7,959 nt of DNA from Boseongicola sp. SB0675_bin_26 (GTDB taxonomy: Bacteria; Pseudomonadota; Alphaproteobacteria; Rhodobacterales; Rhodobacteraceae), in NCBI GenBank assembly GCA_009843725.1, contig VYCX01000025.1, positions 1 to 7,959 of the forward strand. The letters run 5' to 3'. The position numbers and the translations under genes were made by a program. The notes beneath the pieces were generated by a model that worked only from the letters and a program-made list of their open reading frames with translations, made no database searches and had not been told where the DNA came from. Positions 1-5,573 of the stretch are shown here, piece after piece (positions within the stretch are counted from its first letter, which is position 1; every line of letters starts with the position of its first letter).

Positions 1-40
1 CCGCAATACCCGCATCTGCCTGCGCGCCGCAATACCCGCA
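1..40. repeat. 14-bp direct repeat, period 26
   Basis: CCGCAATACCCGCA occurs at 1-14 and again, identically, at 27-40. The 12 bases between the copies are rich in GC dinucleotides. The first copy begins at the first base of the window, so more copies could lie further left. It may be part of a coding repeat or an intergenic repeat; the window does not show which. Confidence 0.7.
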
Positions 41-154
41 ATGGCGCGGAAAGTCCAATCTTCATCCAGTCTTGCATGGCAGCCATGCGGGAGGTGAATG
101 CACTTCCGAACAGCGCGGCTTTCGGTCATGCCCGAAGGCAATTGCGCGGGCGTC
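1..154. other. Left-edge segment downstream of sufE, no supported gene
   Basis: This is the DNA downstream of the sufE stop codon. Two minus-strand frames run open out of the left edge, one from an ATG at 129-127 and one from an ATG near 94. Each shows about 40 codons or fewer, and neither has a good ribosome binding site or a recognisable motif, so I do not call a gene. A 14-bp direct repeat (copies 1-14 and 27-40, period 26) lies at the extreme edge. GCCCG and CGGGC arms around 130-151 could form a weak hairpin after sufE, but no T-run follows. Confidence 0.4.
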
Positions 155-583
155 CTATTTCCCGCCGACCCTGCCAGCCAGCTCCTGGATCCGCTTCACC
201 ATGGAACGAAGGCCGTTCGAACGCTGCGACGTCAGGTGCTCTTCCAATCCAAGGCGATTCAGTTCGGCGCGCGCGTCAACCTTCAGAACTTCGCGCACGC
301 TCAATCCCGAGAACAGCGCCTTCAGAACCGCAATCAGCCCGCGCACGATTACGGCATCGCTCTCACCTTCGAAGGTGAAGGTCGCCGTGGTGCCCGCGCC
401 CTCGACTTTCGGCACCAGCCAGACCTGGCTTGCGCAGCCCTCGACCTTCGTGGCCGGCACTTTCAGCGCCTCGTCCAGAGGAGGCATCGCCTTGCCCATA
501 TCGATGACGTGGCGATAGCGATCCTGCCACTCTTCGAGGTAGTCGAAGGCATCCACGATTTCTTCGAATTCTTCCTGTGCCAT
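155..583 (-). CDS. sufE: SufE family Fe-S cluster assembly protein
   Basis: SufE accepts persulfide sulfur from the cysteine desulfurase SufS and passes it to the SUF scaffold for iron-sulfur cluster assembly in the cytoplasm. The 142-residue product has the family's usual length. The conserved active-site motif VEGCASQVW is present with Cys50 as the sulfur acceptor, equivalent to Cys51 of E. coli SufE. The C-terminal family signature appears as LTSQRSNGLRSMVKRI (residues 117-132), with Ser where many members have Pro. I chose the ATG at 583-581 because homology begins there (MAQEEFEEIVDAF). The frame stays open 162 nt further upstream, but that extension does not look like SufE. A GGGA element lies a few bases before the start. 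No other suf genes are visible, so this appears to be a stand-alone copy. The stop is TAG at 157-155. Confidence 0.96.
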   Translation of the reverse strand: MAQEEFEEIVDAFDYLEEWQDRYRHVIDMGKAMPPLDEALKVPATKVEGCASQVWLVPKVEGAGTTATFTFEGESDAVIVRGLIAVLKALFSGLSVREVLKVDARAELNRLGLEEHLTSQRSNGLRSMVKRIQELAGRVGGK

Positions 584-926
584 GGATTCCCAATTAGGGC
601 GAGATCCGTTGAAGGTCCAGAGGCGGAGGCCTTTGAAGCCCGTGCAGACGGCCTGACAGTTGCCCCAAGGAAGGCGTGGATAGAAGCTTGTTTCCTTGAG
701 CTTGCCGTTTTCTGCCTTGCCGTGTCCTTCGCATGTGCTATGCATGCCTTGCCACGAAAGCAGGCCTGTGTCCTGCCGATCTCAGGTTAACGTCATGCAA
801 GGCTTCCGTCCATGCCGTGACGCCTGCAAAAGGGACATGAATTCCGGCATTGGCGCTTCAGCATGTGGAGGGCAGTCTCTCCGGAGACCCGGCGAAACGC
901 AAAAAACGTCGCAAGGAGATCGGGTG
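584..926. other. Divergent intergenic region between sufE and the lipoprotein unit
   Basis: These 343 nt must hold the promoters for leftward sufE and the rightward lipoprotein unit. I could not find a convincing -35/-10 pair on either strand. An open frame continuous with sufE covers 584-745, but its peptide matches nothing I recognise. A short hairpin at 875-888 has a 5-bp stem (GTCTC/GAGAC) closing a TCCG tetraloop of the stable UNCG class. It lies about 25 nt before the leader ORF's ribosome binding site and could be part of its 5' untranslated region. Confidence 0.4.
913..918 (+). promoter_or_regulatory. Strong ribosome binding site for the 14-codon leader ORF
   Basis: AAGGAG lies 8 nt before the ATG at 927 and 5 nt before a GTG at 924. 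Neither start is in frame with the lipoprotein at 968, and no start codon in the lipoprotein frame lies at a usable distance. The site can therefore serve only the short ORF ending at 971. Confidence 0.5.
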
Positions 927-971
927 ATGCCGTCAACCCATCTACACATGTCCAAGGGGCAAGGACAATGA
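927..971 (+). CDS. Possible 14-residue leader peptide overlapping the lipoprotein start
   Basis: The ORF reads MPSTHLHMSKGQGQ and stops at the TGA at 969-971. It is preceded by AAGGAG at 913-918. Its stop overlaps the lipoprotein start as ATGA (968-971), the classic arrangement for translational coupling. The lipoprotein's own Shine-Dalgarno (AAGGGG, 954-959) lies inside this ORF, so ribosomes translating the leader would run through it. The peptide has two His residues but no run of one amino acid, so ordinary attenuation by amino-acid starvation is not suggested. Such a short ORF can arise by chance; the strong site and the exact overlap are the only support. Confidence 0.35.
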   Translation: MPSTHLHMSKGQGQ

Positions 972-1429
972 CGTCACGCAGATCAGTTCTCATGGGTCTC
1001 ATGGCAACCGGACTTTTGTCAGGATGCGGCGCCTTCCCTCGCATCGGCGGCTCGCAATCAGAGTCCCCTTCGGACTCAGCGGGAGACGAATTTCGGCATT
1101 CGAACGAAGACATTCGTCCCCGGGTGGCCGAGATCACGTCCCTTGCCGTTGAGGACGTGACGGGCGGTGCCATCGTTCTCGCAACGGCCTTGCCTACGAC
1201 CCAAGGCTGGTTCAGGCCGGAACTCGTCAACGACGCTCCCGATGGCAAGCCGGTAGATGGCGTTCTGTCCTACAGTTTCCGTGCGGTGCCACCACGCGAA
1301 ACACGGCGCCAGTCGACGCAGCAGTCACGGGTGCTCACCGCCGCGCTTTTCGTCTCGGATGCTCGTCTCGCCGGTGTCCGGACGATTCAGGTCAACGGAG
1401 TGCTGAATTCCAGGTCTGTCCAGCCCTGA
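968..1429 (+). CDS. Small lipoprotein of unknown function
   Basis: The 153-residue product starts with a signal peptide and a lipobox: two arginines (SRRS, residues 3-6), a hydrophobic core LMGLMATGLLSG, then Cys20 in L-S-G-C. Residue +2 is Gly, not Asp, so by the Lol rule it would be expected at the outer membrane. S-R-R-x-V-L-M loosely resembles a twin-arginine motif, so Tat export is possible. A Ser/Asp/Glu-rich linker (about 28-45) precedes a C-terminal domain (about 50-153) of alternating hydrophobic stretches, suggesting a small beta-rich fold. I do not recognise the family. I chose the ATG at 968 because the signal peptide begins there and AAGGGG lies 8 nt upstream; an in-frame ATG at 863 would put 35 unrelated residues before it. 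The gene converges on rnd with a 27-nt gap. Confidence 0.82.
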   Translation: MTSRRSVLMGLMATGLLSGCGAFPRIGGSQSESPSDSAGDEFRHSNEDIRPRVAEITSLAVEDVTGGAIVLATALPTTQGWFRPELVNDAPDGKPVDGVLSYSFRAVPPRETRRQSTQQSRVLTAALFVSDARLAGVRTIQVNGVLNSRSVQP

Positions 1430-1433
1430 CAGG

Positions 1434-1449
1434 CGGGCCGCCACGCCCG
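1434..1449. terminator. Weak GC hairpin between converging lipoprotein gene and rnd
   Basis: CGGGC (1434-1438) and GCCCG (1445-1449) pair around a 6-base loop, exactly between two converging stop codons (1429 and 1457). There is no T-run on either side. It could be a weak bidirectional terminator, but a 5-bp GC stem in GC-rich DNA is also easy to find by chance. Confidence 0.3.
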
Positions 1450-1456
1450 ACGCGAA

Positions 1457-2614
1457 TCAGACCTCGAAAACTTCGACCGACGTTCCCTTGGCACGAAGGG
1501 CGAGCTTCCCCTTGCAAAGGCCGAGCGCATCCTCGCCGAACACTTTTCGTCGCCAGCCCGTCAAGGGCTGGCAGTCGTAGTTCCCGGCCGCAATCTCATC
1601 GAGCTCGGACGATGTTGCGATCAACTTCTGCGCGACACCGAGTTCTTCCGACTTGGCATTGAGCAGAACGCGCAACAGGCTTGCGAGAGCAGGATTCACT
1701 TGTGCCTGGCCGTGCGGGCGACCCGAACTCGGCAGCCGGTCGTCAGGCGTCTCGATTCCAGCTTTCACGGCAGCGAGCAATCCGCTTGCAATCTCGCCCT
1801 TGCGGGCATTTCGCGGCAGGCGCCGGGATCGGCAGAGTTGCTCCATTGTCCGGGGCCTTGTCGACGCAAGTTCCAGAATCGCGTCATCCTTGATCACTCG
1901 GTTGCGCGGAATGTTCTTGTCTTGGGCGTAGGTTTCGCGGAACCTTGCAAGCTCTCGAACGACGGCAAGATGCCGCCCCGATTCGGAACGAGTCTTGACG
2001 CGCCGCCAAGCTTCATCAGGTTCGATTGCATAGGTTGCCGGATCGACAAGCAGGGCGATCTCCTCTTCGACCCAGGGCCGCCGTCCTGATGCGTCCAGTT
2101 CTGCAGAAAGATGCTCATAGATGTCGCGCAAATGCGTCACGTCCGCCAATGCATAGCGCCTTTGCGCATTGCTAAGCGGACGCTGCGACCAGTCCGTGAA
2201 ACGGGAAGACTTGTCGAGTTCCGCCCTTGCAATCTTTCGGACAAGCGTTTCGTACCCTACCTGCTCGCCAAATCCCGCCACCATGGCAGCGACCTGCGTA
2301 TCGAAGAGAGGCAATGGAATGACCCCACCCTCGACGAAGAATATTTCGACGTCCTGCCTGGCTGCATGAAAGACCTTGGTGACATTCCTGTTTCCGAGAA
2401 GTTCATACAGTGGATCGAGGGCCAAGCCGTCTTCCAGCGGATCAACGAGAACGGCGGCGTCTTCAGACGTCCCCGGCACTGCCAATTGCACAAGGCACAG
2501 TTTCGAGTAGTAGGTCCGCTCCCGCATGAATTCTGTGTCAACTGCCAGGTATGGCGCAGAAGACGCCTTCCCGCAGAACGCTTCGAGTTCTTGCGTGGTC
2601 GTGATCGTGATCAT
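1457..2614 (-). CDS. rnd: Ribonuclease D
   Basis: RNase D is a 3'-to-5' exoribonuclease of the DEDDy class that trims tRNA precursors and other stable RNAs. The 385-residue length is normal. Exo I is AVDTEFMRER with Asp26 and Glu28, Exo II is FHAARQDVEIF with Asp88, and Exo III is RRYALADVTHLRDIY with Tyr154 and Asp158, so all four acidic metal ligands and the catalytic Tyr are present. An HRDC domain covers about residues 210-290 (ARFRETYAQDKNIPRNRV), followed by a C-terminal helical extension. The ATG at 2614-2612 follows the purN stop codon by a single base. The only upstream Shine-Dalgarno-like sequence is a distant GGGA, so translation probably depends on coupling to purN. It is the last gene of the purM-purN-rnd operon. 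Confidence 0.97.
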   Translation of the reverse strand: MITITTTQELEAFCGKASSAPYLAVDTEFMRERTYYSKLCLVQLAVPGTSEDAAVLVDPLEDGLALDPLYELLGNRNVTKVFHAARQDVEIFFVEGGVIPLPLFDTQVAAMVAGFGEQVGYETLVRKIARAELDKSSRFTDWSQRPLSNAQRRYALADVTHLRDIYEHLSAELDASGRRPWVEEEIALLVDPATYAIEPDEAWRRVKTRSESGRHLAVVRELARFRETYAQDKNIPRNRVIKDDAILELASTRPRTMEQLCRSRRLPRNARKGEIASGLLAAVKAGIETPDDRLPSSGRPHGQAQVNPALASLLRVLLNAKSEELGVAQKLIATSSELDEIAAGNYDCQPLTGWRRKVFGEDALGLCKGKLALRAKGTSVEVFEV

Positions 2615-2615
2615 C

Positions 2616-3263
2616 TCAATGCATTGTCCCTGAACCTGATCCAGGATCTGCGCGGGCGTTCGGCGCGATCCCCTTGGGCAGGTAAACCGGCGACCTGTCG
2701 CCGATCGCGAATCTACGCAGGACCGCCGGATAGAGTTGGTGCTCCACGGTCAGCACACGAGCCGCAAGTGCATCGGCCGTATCGCCAATGTTGATTGGCA
2801 CACGCGCCTGCCCCAGAACCGGACCGGCATCGAGCTGGTCCGTAACCTCATGAACCGTGCATCCCGCCTCGTCGTCGCCAGCCGCGATGGCGCGCGCATG
2901 CGTGTCAAGGCCCGGGTATTTGGGCAGGAGCGATGGGTGGATGTTCAGGATGCGGCCGGACCAGCGCTCTATGAATTCAGGTGTAAGGATGCGCATGAAT
3001 CCGGAAAGGCAGATGATGTCCGGTCGGACCGTCTCAAGTCGCTTGGTCAAGGCGGCCTCAAAGGCTGCCCTGTCGCCTCGGAACGGACGGTGACTCACGA
3101 CCGCAGTCTCAACATCCATCTCCCTGGCCCGTCTCAGCCCTTTGGCTTCCGGCACGTTCGACAGCACGAGAACCGGACGGGCCGGGTGGTTCCCGATCAT
3201 GTCCCGCACGAGCGCATCCATGTTCGAACCGCGACCGGAGATGAGGATGGCGACCCGCGTCAA
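2616..3263 (-). CDS. purN: Phosphoribosylglycinamide formyltransferase (PurN), TTG start
   Basis: PurN transfers a formyl group from 10-formyltetrahydrofolate to glycinamide ribonucleotide (GAR), the third step of de novo purine synthesis. The 215-residue length is typical. The phosphate-binding loop SGRGSNM lies at residues 9-15. The catalytic triad is Asn107 and His109 in [12 protein letters not shown] and Asp145 in [11 protein letters not shown], matching Asn106, His108 and Asp144 of E. coli. The start is TTG at 3263-3261: the family's N-terminus ([12 protein letters not shown]) begins right after it, AAGG lies about 9 nt upstream, and no ATG or GTG is available nearby. A more distant in-frame start at 3335 would add 24 residues read from the 3' end of purM. 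The TTG shares bases with the purM stop (TTGA, 3263-3260). Confidence 0.97.
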   Translation of the reverse strand: MTRVAILISGRGSNMDALVRDMIGNHPARPVLVLSNVPEAKGLRRAREMDVETAVVSHRPFRGDRAAFEAALTKRLETVRPDIICLSGFMRILTPEFIERWSGRILNIHPSLLPKYPGLDTHARAIAAGDDEAGCTVHEVTDQLDAGPVLGQARVPINIGDTADALAARVLTVEHQLYPAVLRRFAIGDRSPVYLPKGIAPNARADPGSGSGTMH

Positions 3264-4300
3264 AGCAGCTTGCCTTGAAAGACGACATCGTCGCCCGCAA
3301 CCACCCGACCAATCCGGAACACCTGATGCCCGCAATCCGCAAACGCGGTCGCCACGGACTCAACCGACACCTCAGGTGTGACCGCCACCATTCCGATTCC
3401 GGCGTTGAAGGTTCGCAGCAATTCCGGTTCGGCGAAACCGCCTTTCTCGGCCAGCCATGCAAAGACCGGAGGCAATTCCCATGCGCCGAGGTCGATTTCG
3501 GCGCCGAGATCTTCGGGCAGCACCCGTGGCAAGTTCTCGGTCAAGCCACCGCCGGTGATGTGCGCCAGCCCGTGCAAAGCACCGGCCCGAATGGCATTGA
3601 CGGCGCCTCGGACATAGAGCTTGGTCGGTGTCAGCAACGCCTGACCAAGTGAGTCTTCAGCCCAAGGGCACGCATCATCCCAAGAGTGGTCGTGCTCTTC
3701 CACGATGCGTCGAACCAGTGAAAATCCGTTCGAGTGCACGCCATCGCTGGCAAGCCCGAGCAGCACGTCTCCTTCGGACACTCCGGCAGGCAGTCCTCGC
3801 CCTCTTTCCATTGCACCAACGGCAAAGCCCGCGAGATCGAAGTCATCGCCCGCATACATCCCGGGCATTTCCGCCGTTTCGCCGCCTATCAGGGCACATC
3901 CCGACAGTGCACAGCCTTCGGCTATGCCCTCGATCACCTGAGCCGCCCGGTCGACATCGAGACGCCCGGTCGCAAGATAGTCCAGGAAAAACAGTGGTTC
4001 TGCGCCCTGGCAAACCAGGTCGTTCACGCACATTGCCACGAGATCGATGCCGACGCCGCTGAAATGGCCGGTTTCGATGGCGATCTTCAGCTTGGTTCCG
4101 ACTCCGTCCGTCGCGGCCACGATGATCGGATCCTCGTACCCCGCCGCCCTCAGGTCGAACATGCCGCCAAACCCGCCCAAGCCGTCAACATTGCCAGACC
4201 GAGAGGTTCGGACGGAGGCGGACTTGATTCGCTCGACAAGCGCGTTGCCCGCGTCGATGTCCACGCCCGCATCCGCATAAGTGAGACCGCCTGTGGCCAT
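3260..4300 (-). CDS. purM: Phosphoribosylformylglycinamidine cyclo-ligase (AIR synthetase, PurM)
   Basis: PurM closes the imidazole ring: it converts FGAM to AIR using ATP, the fifth step of de novo purine synthesis. The product has 346 residues, as expected. Conserved motifs run in family order: GGFGGMFDL (42-50), [10 protein letters not shown] (63-72), [12 protein letters not shown] (84-95), [10 protein letters not shown] (138-147), [15 protein letters not shown] (183-197) and [13 protein letters not shown] (247-259). The ATG at 4300-4298 has AAGGG at spacing 5, preceded by GGAG. It is the first gene of the operon with purN and rnd, and its last codons contain the purN ribosome binding site. 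Its 5' leader has interleaved inverted repeats, described separately. Nothing is missing or unusual in the protein. Confidence 0.98.
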   Translation of the reverse strand: MATGGLTYADAGVDIDAGNALVERIKSASVRTSRSGNVDGLGGFGGMFDLRAAGYEDPIIVAATDGVGTKLKIAIETGHFSGVGIDLVAMCVNDLVCQGAEPLFFLDYLATGRLDVDRAAQVIEGIAEGCALSGCALIGGETAEMPGMYAGDDFDLAGFAVGAMERGRGLPAGVSEGDVLLGLASDGVHSNGFSLVRRIVEEHDHSWDDACPWAEDSLGQALLTPTKLYVRGAVNAIRAGALHGLAHITGGGLTENLPRVLPEDLGAEIDLGAWELPPVFAWLAEKGGFAEPELLRTFNAGIGMVAVTPEVSVESVATAFADCGHQVFRIGRVVAGDDVVFQGKLL

Positions 4301-4311
4301 GCGTGCCCTTC

Positions 4312-4344
4312 TCCGGTTTCGGCAGCGGATACCGGAACGCTGCC
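4312..4344 (-). promoter_or_regulatory. Interleaved inverted repeats in the purM leader (possible pseudoknot or switch)
   Basis: On the purM strand, GGCAGCG (4344-4338) pairs perfectly with CGCTGCC (4327-4321). The 10-base loop between these arms contains TCCGGT (4336-4331), which is perfectly complementary to ACCGGA (4317-4312) just downstream of the first stem. The second partner overlaps the GGAG part of the purM Shine-Dalgarno region; the ATG is at 4300. The arms alternate A-B-A'-B', so they form either an H-type pseudoknot or two mutually exclusive hairpins. One of these would occlude part of the ribosome binding site. I recognise no known riboswitch class here. The arms are 7 and 6 bp, so chance is not excluded. 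Confidence 0.4.
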
Positions 4345-4361
4345 ACGGTGTCCACGGGAGG

Positions 4362-4386
4362 CGCGACGCTTGACCGTCGCGTCGCG
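4362..4386. repeat. 8-bp inverted repeat around the tRNA -35 box
   Basis: CGCGACGC (4362-4369) and GCGTCGCG (4379-4386) are perfect reverse complements separated by 9 bases. The intervening bases contain the TTGACC assigned as the -35 box of the tRNA promoter. It could be an operator or curved-DNA element acting on the tRNA. If purM transcription starts further right, it would instead be a second hairpin in the purM leader. Confidence 0.5.
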
Positions 4387-4397
4387 TCTGCTATGCC
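4370..4397 (+). promoter_or_regulatory. Sigma-70-type promoter of the tRNA gene
   Basis: TTGACC (4370-4375) is a near-consensus -35 element. TATGCC (4392-4397) follows after 16 bp as a plausible -10. Transcription would start around 4404, a few bases before the mature tRNA 5' end at 4411. The position fits well; the -10 matches consensus only in its first three bases. Confidence 0.55.
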
Positions 4398-4410
4398 CTC
4401 CACCGAGGCC

Positions 4411-4487
4411 GGGCCCGTAGCTCAATTGGTTAGAGCAGAGCGCTCATAACGCTTTGGTTGGGGGTTCGAGTCCCTCCGGGCCTACCA
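4411..4487 (+). tRNA. tRNA with CAU anticodon, probably tRNA-Ile2 (lysidine-modified)
   Basis: The 77-nt gene folds as a full cloverleaf: acceptor GGGCCCG/CGGGCCT, D stem GCTC/GAGC, anticodon stem GAGCG/CGCTT with loop CTCATAA (anticodon CAT), and T arm GGGGG-TTCGAGT-CCCTC, with A73 and an encoded CCA. It is not the initiator, because there is no mismatch at 1-72 and no GGG/CCC in the anticodon stem. The acceptor pairs C4-G69 and C5-G68 and the U12-A23 pair match the pattern used by TilS and IleRS for tRNA-Ile2, while E. coli elongator tRNA-Met has U4-A69 and A5-U68. The GG-rich variable region also resembles E. coli Ile2. Against this, pair 29-41 is G-C and not the C-G of E. coli Ile2. The first acceptor pair is a G-U wobble. 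Confidence 0.95.
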
Positions 4488-4656
4488 CTCGCCCAATTCA
4501 GGACTATACCAACGCGATGTTGAACACCAACCAGAGCGAGATGCTGCCGCAGGAAAATGCACGCAGAAAGAAAGATACAGCTGCGCCCACATCAACACAC
4601 GCGGAACTCAGGCTCTCCGGCAAAACGCACGTATAGCTGCACTGAGGCACATCGCC

Positions 4657-4679
4657 ATTGTTCACAATTGTCAATTGAC
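4657..4679. repeat. Cluster of overlapping short palindromes
   Basis: ATTGT-TC-ACAAT (4657-4668), ACAATTGT (4664-4671) and the perfect 10-bp palindrome GTCAATTGAC (4670-4679) overlap in 23 bases. The minus strand also reads TTGACA at 4674-4669, a consensus -35 hexamer, but I see no good -10 at the right distance. It could be an operator of a lost gene or chance in AT-richer DNA. Confidence 0.4.
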
Positions 4680-4770
4680 GAATGGTGCTATCGTCTGGCA
4701 ATCCGAGCATCAGACAGCCGATTTCAGTAACTTCGATGATTTTGTCGAGATGGTGGGTACACCGATGAAC

Positions 4771-4806
4771 TTCTCTCATTACGCCAATATTCTCTCATTA
4801 CGCCAA
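4771..4806. repeat. Tandem duplication, 17-bp identical units with period 19
   Basis: TTCTCTCATTACGCCAA occurs at 4771-4787 and 4790-4806, separated by TA. The period of 19 is not a multiple of three, so it shifts any reading frame crossing it. The identity of the copies suggests a recent duplication, probably by replication slippage. Confidence 0.9.
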
Positions 4807-4886
4807 CAAAGGACACGCCCTTGGCTCCAGACGGGCCCATTCGTCTAGAGTCGGGCGGTTGTTCAAGGTTGCGGTTTGGCCCTTGG

Positions 4887-4906
4887 GTGGCACCAGGAAA
4901 TGCCAC
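4887..4906. repeat. 6-bp inverted repeat
   Basis: GTGGCA (4887-4892) and TGCCAC (4901-4906) pair around an 8-base loop. No T-run follows on either strand, and no gene is attached, so I assign no function. Confidence 0.3.
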
Positions 4907-5002
4907 GTCTAGTAAATTATCCATCACGCCAACGCCCAAGACACAAAGAGCATCAATTGCCCGCCATCCGCTCAACCCGCTGCCACCAACGCCTCCAGCG
5001 TT

Positions 5003-5032
5003 CGATTGGGAATCGTGTTTGCCCCAATTGGG
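5003..5032. repeat. Palindromes CGATT-GGG-AATCG and CCCAATTGGG
   Basis: CGATT/AATCG flank GGG at 5003-5015, and the perfect 10-bp palindrome CCCAATTGGG lies at 5023-5032. ATTGGG of the first can also pair with CCCAAT of the second, giving a larger alternative hairpin. No gene start lies close on either strand. Confidence 0.3.
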
Positions 5033-5550
5033 CGCTAACGCATCGAACTGCACGACACTTCGGCCGGTGCATTGCAGCTCACGTTCGCGAAGTGATAGCC
5101 GTTTCAGCATTTGGTTGGATAAAGCCAGGTGCGACAATGGGGTCCACAACCTGGAATGGACATCAATCACGTTCCGAATTTCCGTAGATCGCGCTTGAGT
5201 GCCTCAATGTCGAAAAGTAGGCAAATGACAGCGGAGCCTTCCTTGTCACGTTGCGAGGTCGACAAGCTTGCCTCTGAACGAAAGCAAGTAGGCAACCGCA
5301 CATACGCGGAAATCCAATCAGGACATGTCTGGTTTAGCGTCAAAGTTCTGGAACGCTAGCCAAGCGTCATGAATTCAGTGCTATCACTTTAGATATAACT
5401 ACTTGATTTAGATAATTAAAGTCAGCATCGGCGCAAGGACTGACGTCGGATCCAATGTCAAGTTTCAACCAAAGATGGAAGTGCCAGCGCCAAACTTCAG
5501 AAATTTCTCACGCCCGGACATTCAGAGTTGCACTTCAGGCAATAGATATG

Positions 5551-5573
5551 TAGCACAAAATTAGTGCTAAAAT
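5551..5573 (+). promoter_or_regulatory. Candidate operator and -10 box upstream of the H-NS gene
   Basis: TAGCAC (5551-5556) and GTGCTA (5564-5569) are a perfect inverted repeat with a 7-base AT-rich spacer. The right arm overlaps TAAAAT (5568-5573), a good -10 match, 34 nt before the ATG at 5608. No clear -35 sits at the right distance, so the promoter may need an activator. A protein on this repeat would cover the promoter. H-NS proteins often repress their own genes, and the DNA at 5385-5425 is AT-rich, but the repeat itself looks like a site for a dimeric regulator. Confidence 0.4.

Larger units (their letters stand above)
4504..5170 (-). pseudogene. Possible ORF broken by a 19-bp tandem duplication
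   Basis: Two minus-strand frames abut here: a GTG-started frame (5170-4724, 148 codons) and a frame from the ATG at 4779 to 4504 (91 codons). Both cross the tandem repeat. Removing one 19-bp unit puts them in the same frame and gives a continuous ORF of about 215 codons, joining at VMRE. The C-terminal part contains a hydrophobic, possibly membrane-spanning stretch (FSCGSISLWLVFNIALV). I recognise no family. Plus-strand frames are also open over much of the region, so openness alone proves little, and the region may never have been coding. Confidence 0.2.

Noticed and set aside
584..745. N-terminal extension of SufE by 54 residues
   Set aside because: The frame is open, but SufE homology and normal length begin at the ATG at 583, and the extension matches no SufE feature.
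98..790. Long plus-strand ORF opposite sufE
   Set aside because: It is antisense to a gene with a clear active site; open antisense frames are common in GC-rich genes.
4464..4487. tRNA 3' end as a phage attachment site
   Set aside because: I searched downstream by eye for a repeat of the T arm and acceptor end and found none in this window; no integrase is present.
4411..4487. Initiator tRNA-fMet
   Set aside because: The 1-72 position is G-U, not the unpaired C-A type, and the anticodon stem lacks the three G-C pairs of initiators.
4821..5198. Plus-strand ORFs 4821-5198 and 4876-5187 as genes
   Set aside because: They overlap each other and a minus-strand frame, lack ribosome binding sites, and give low-complexity Pro/Arg-type peptides without a recognisable domain.
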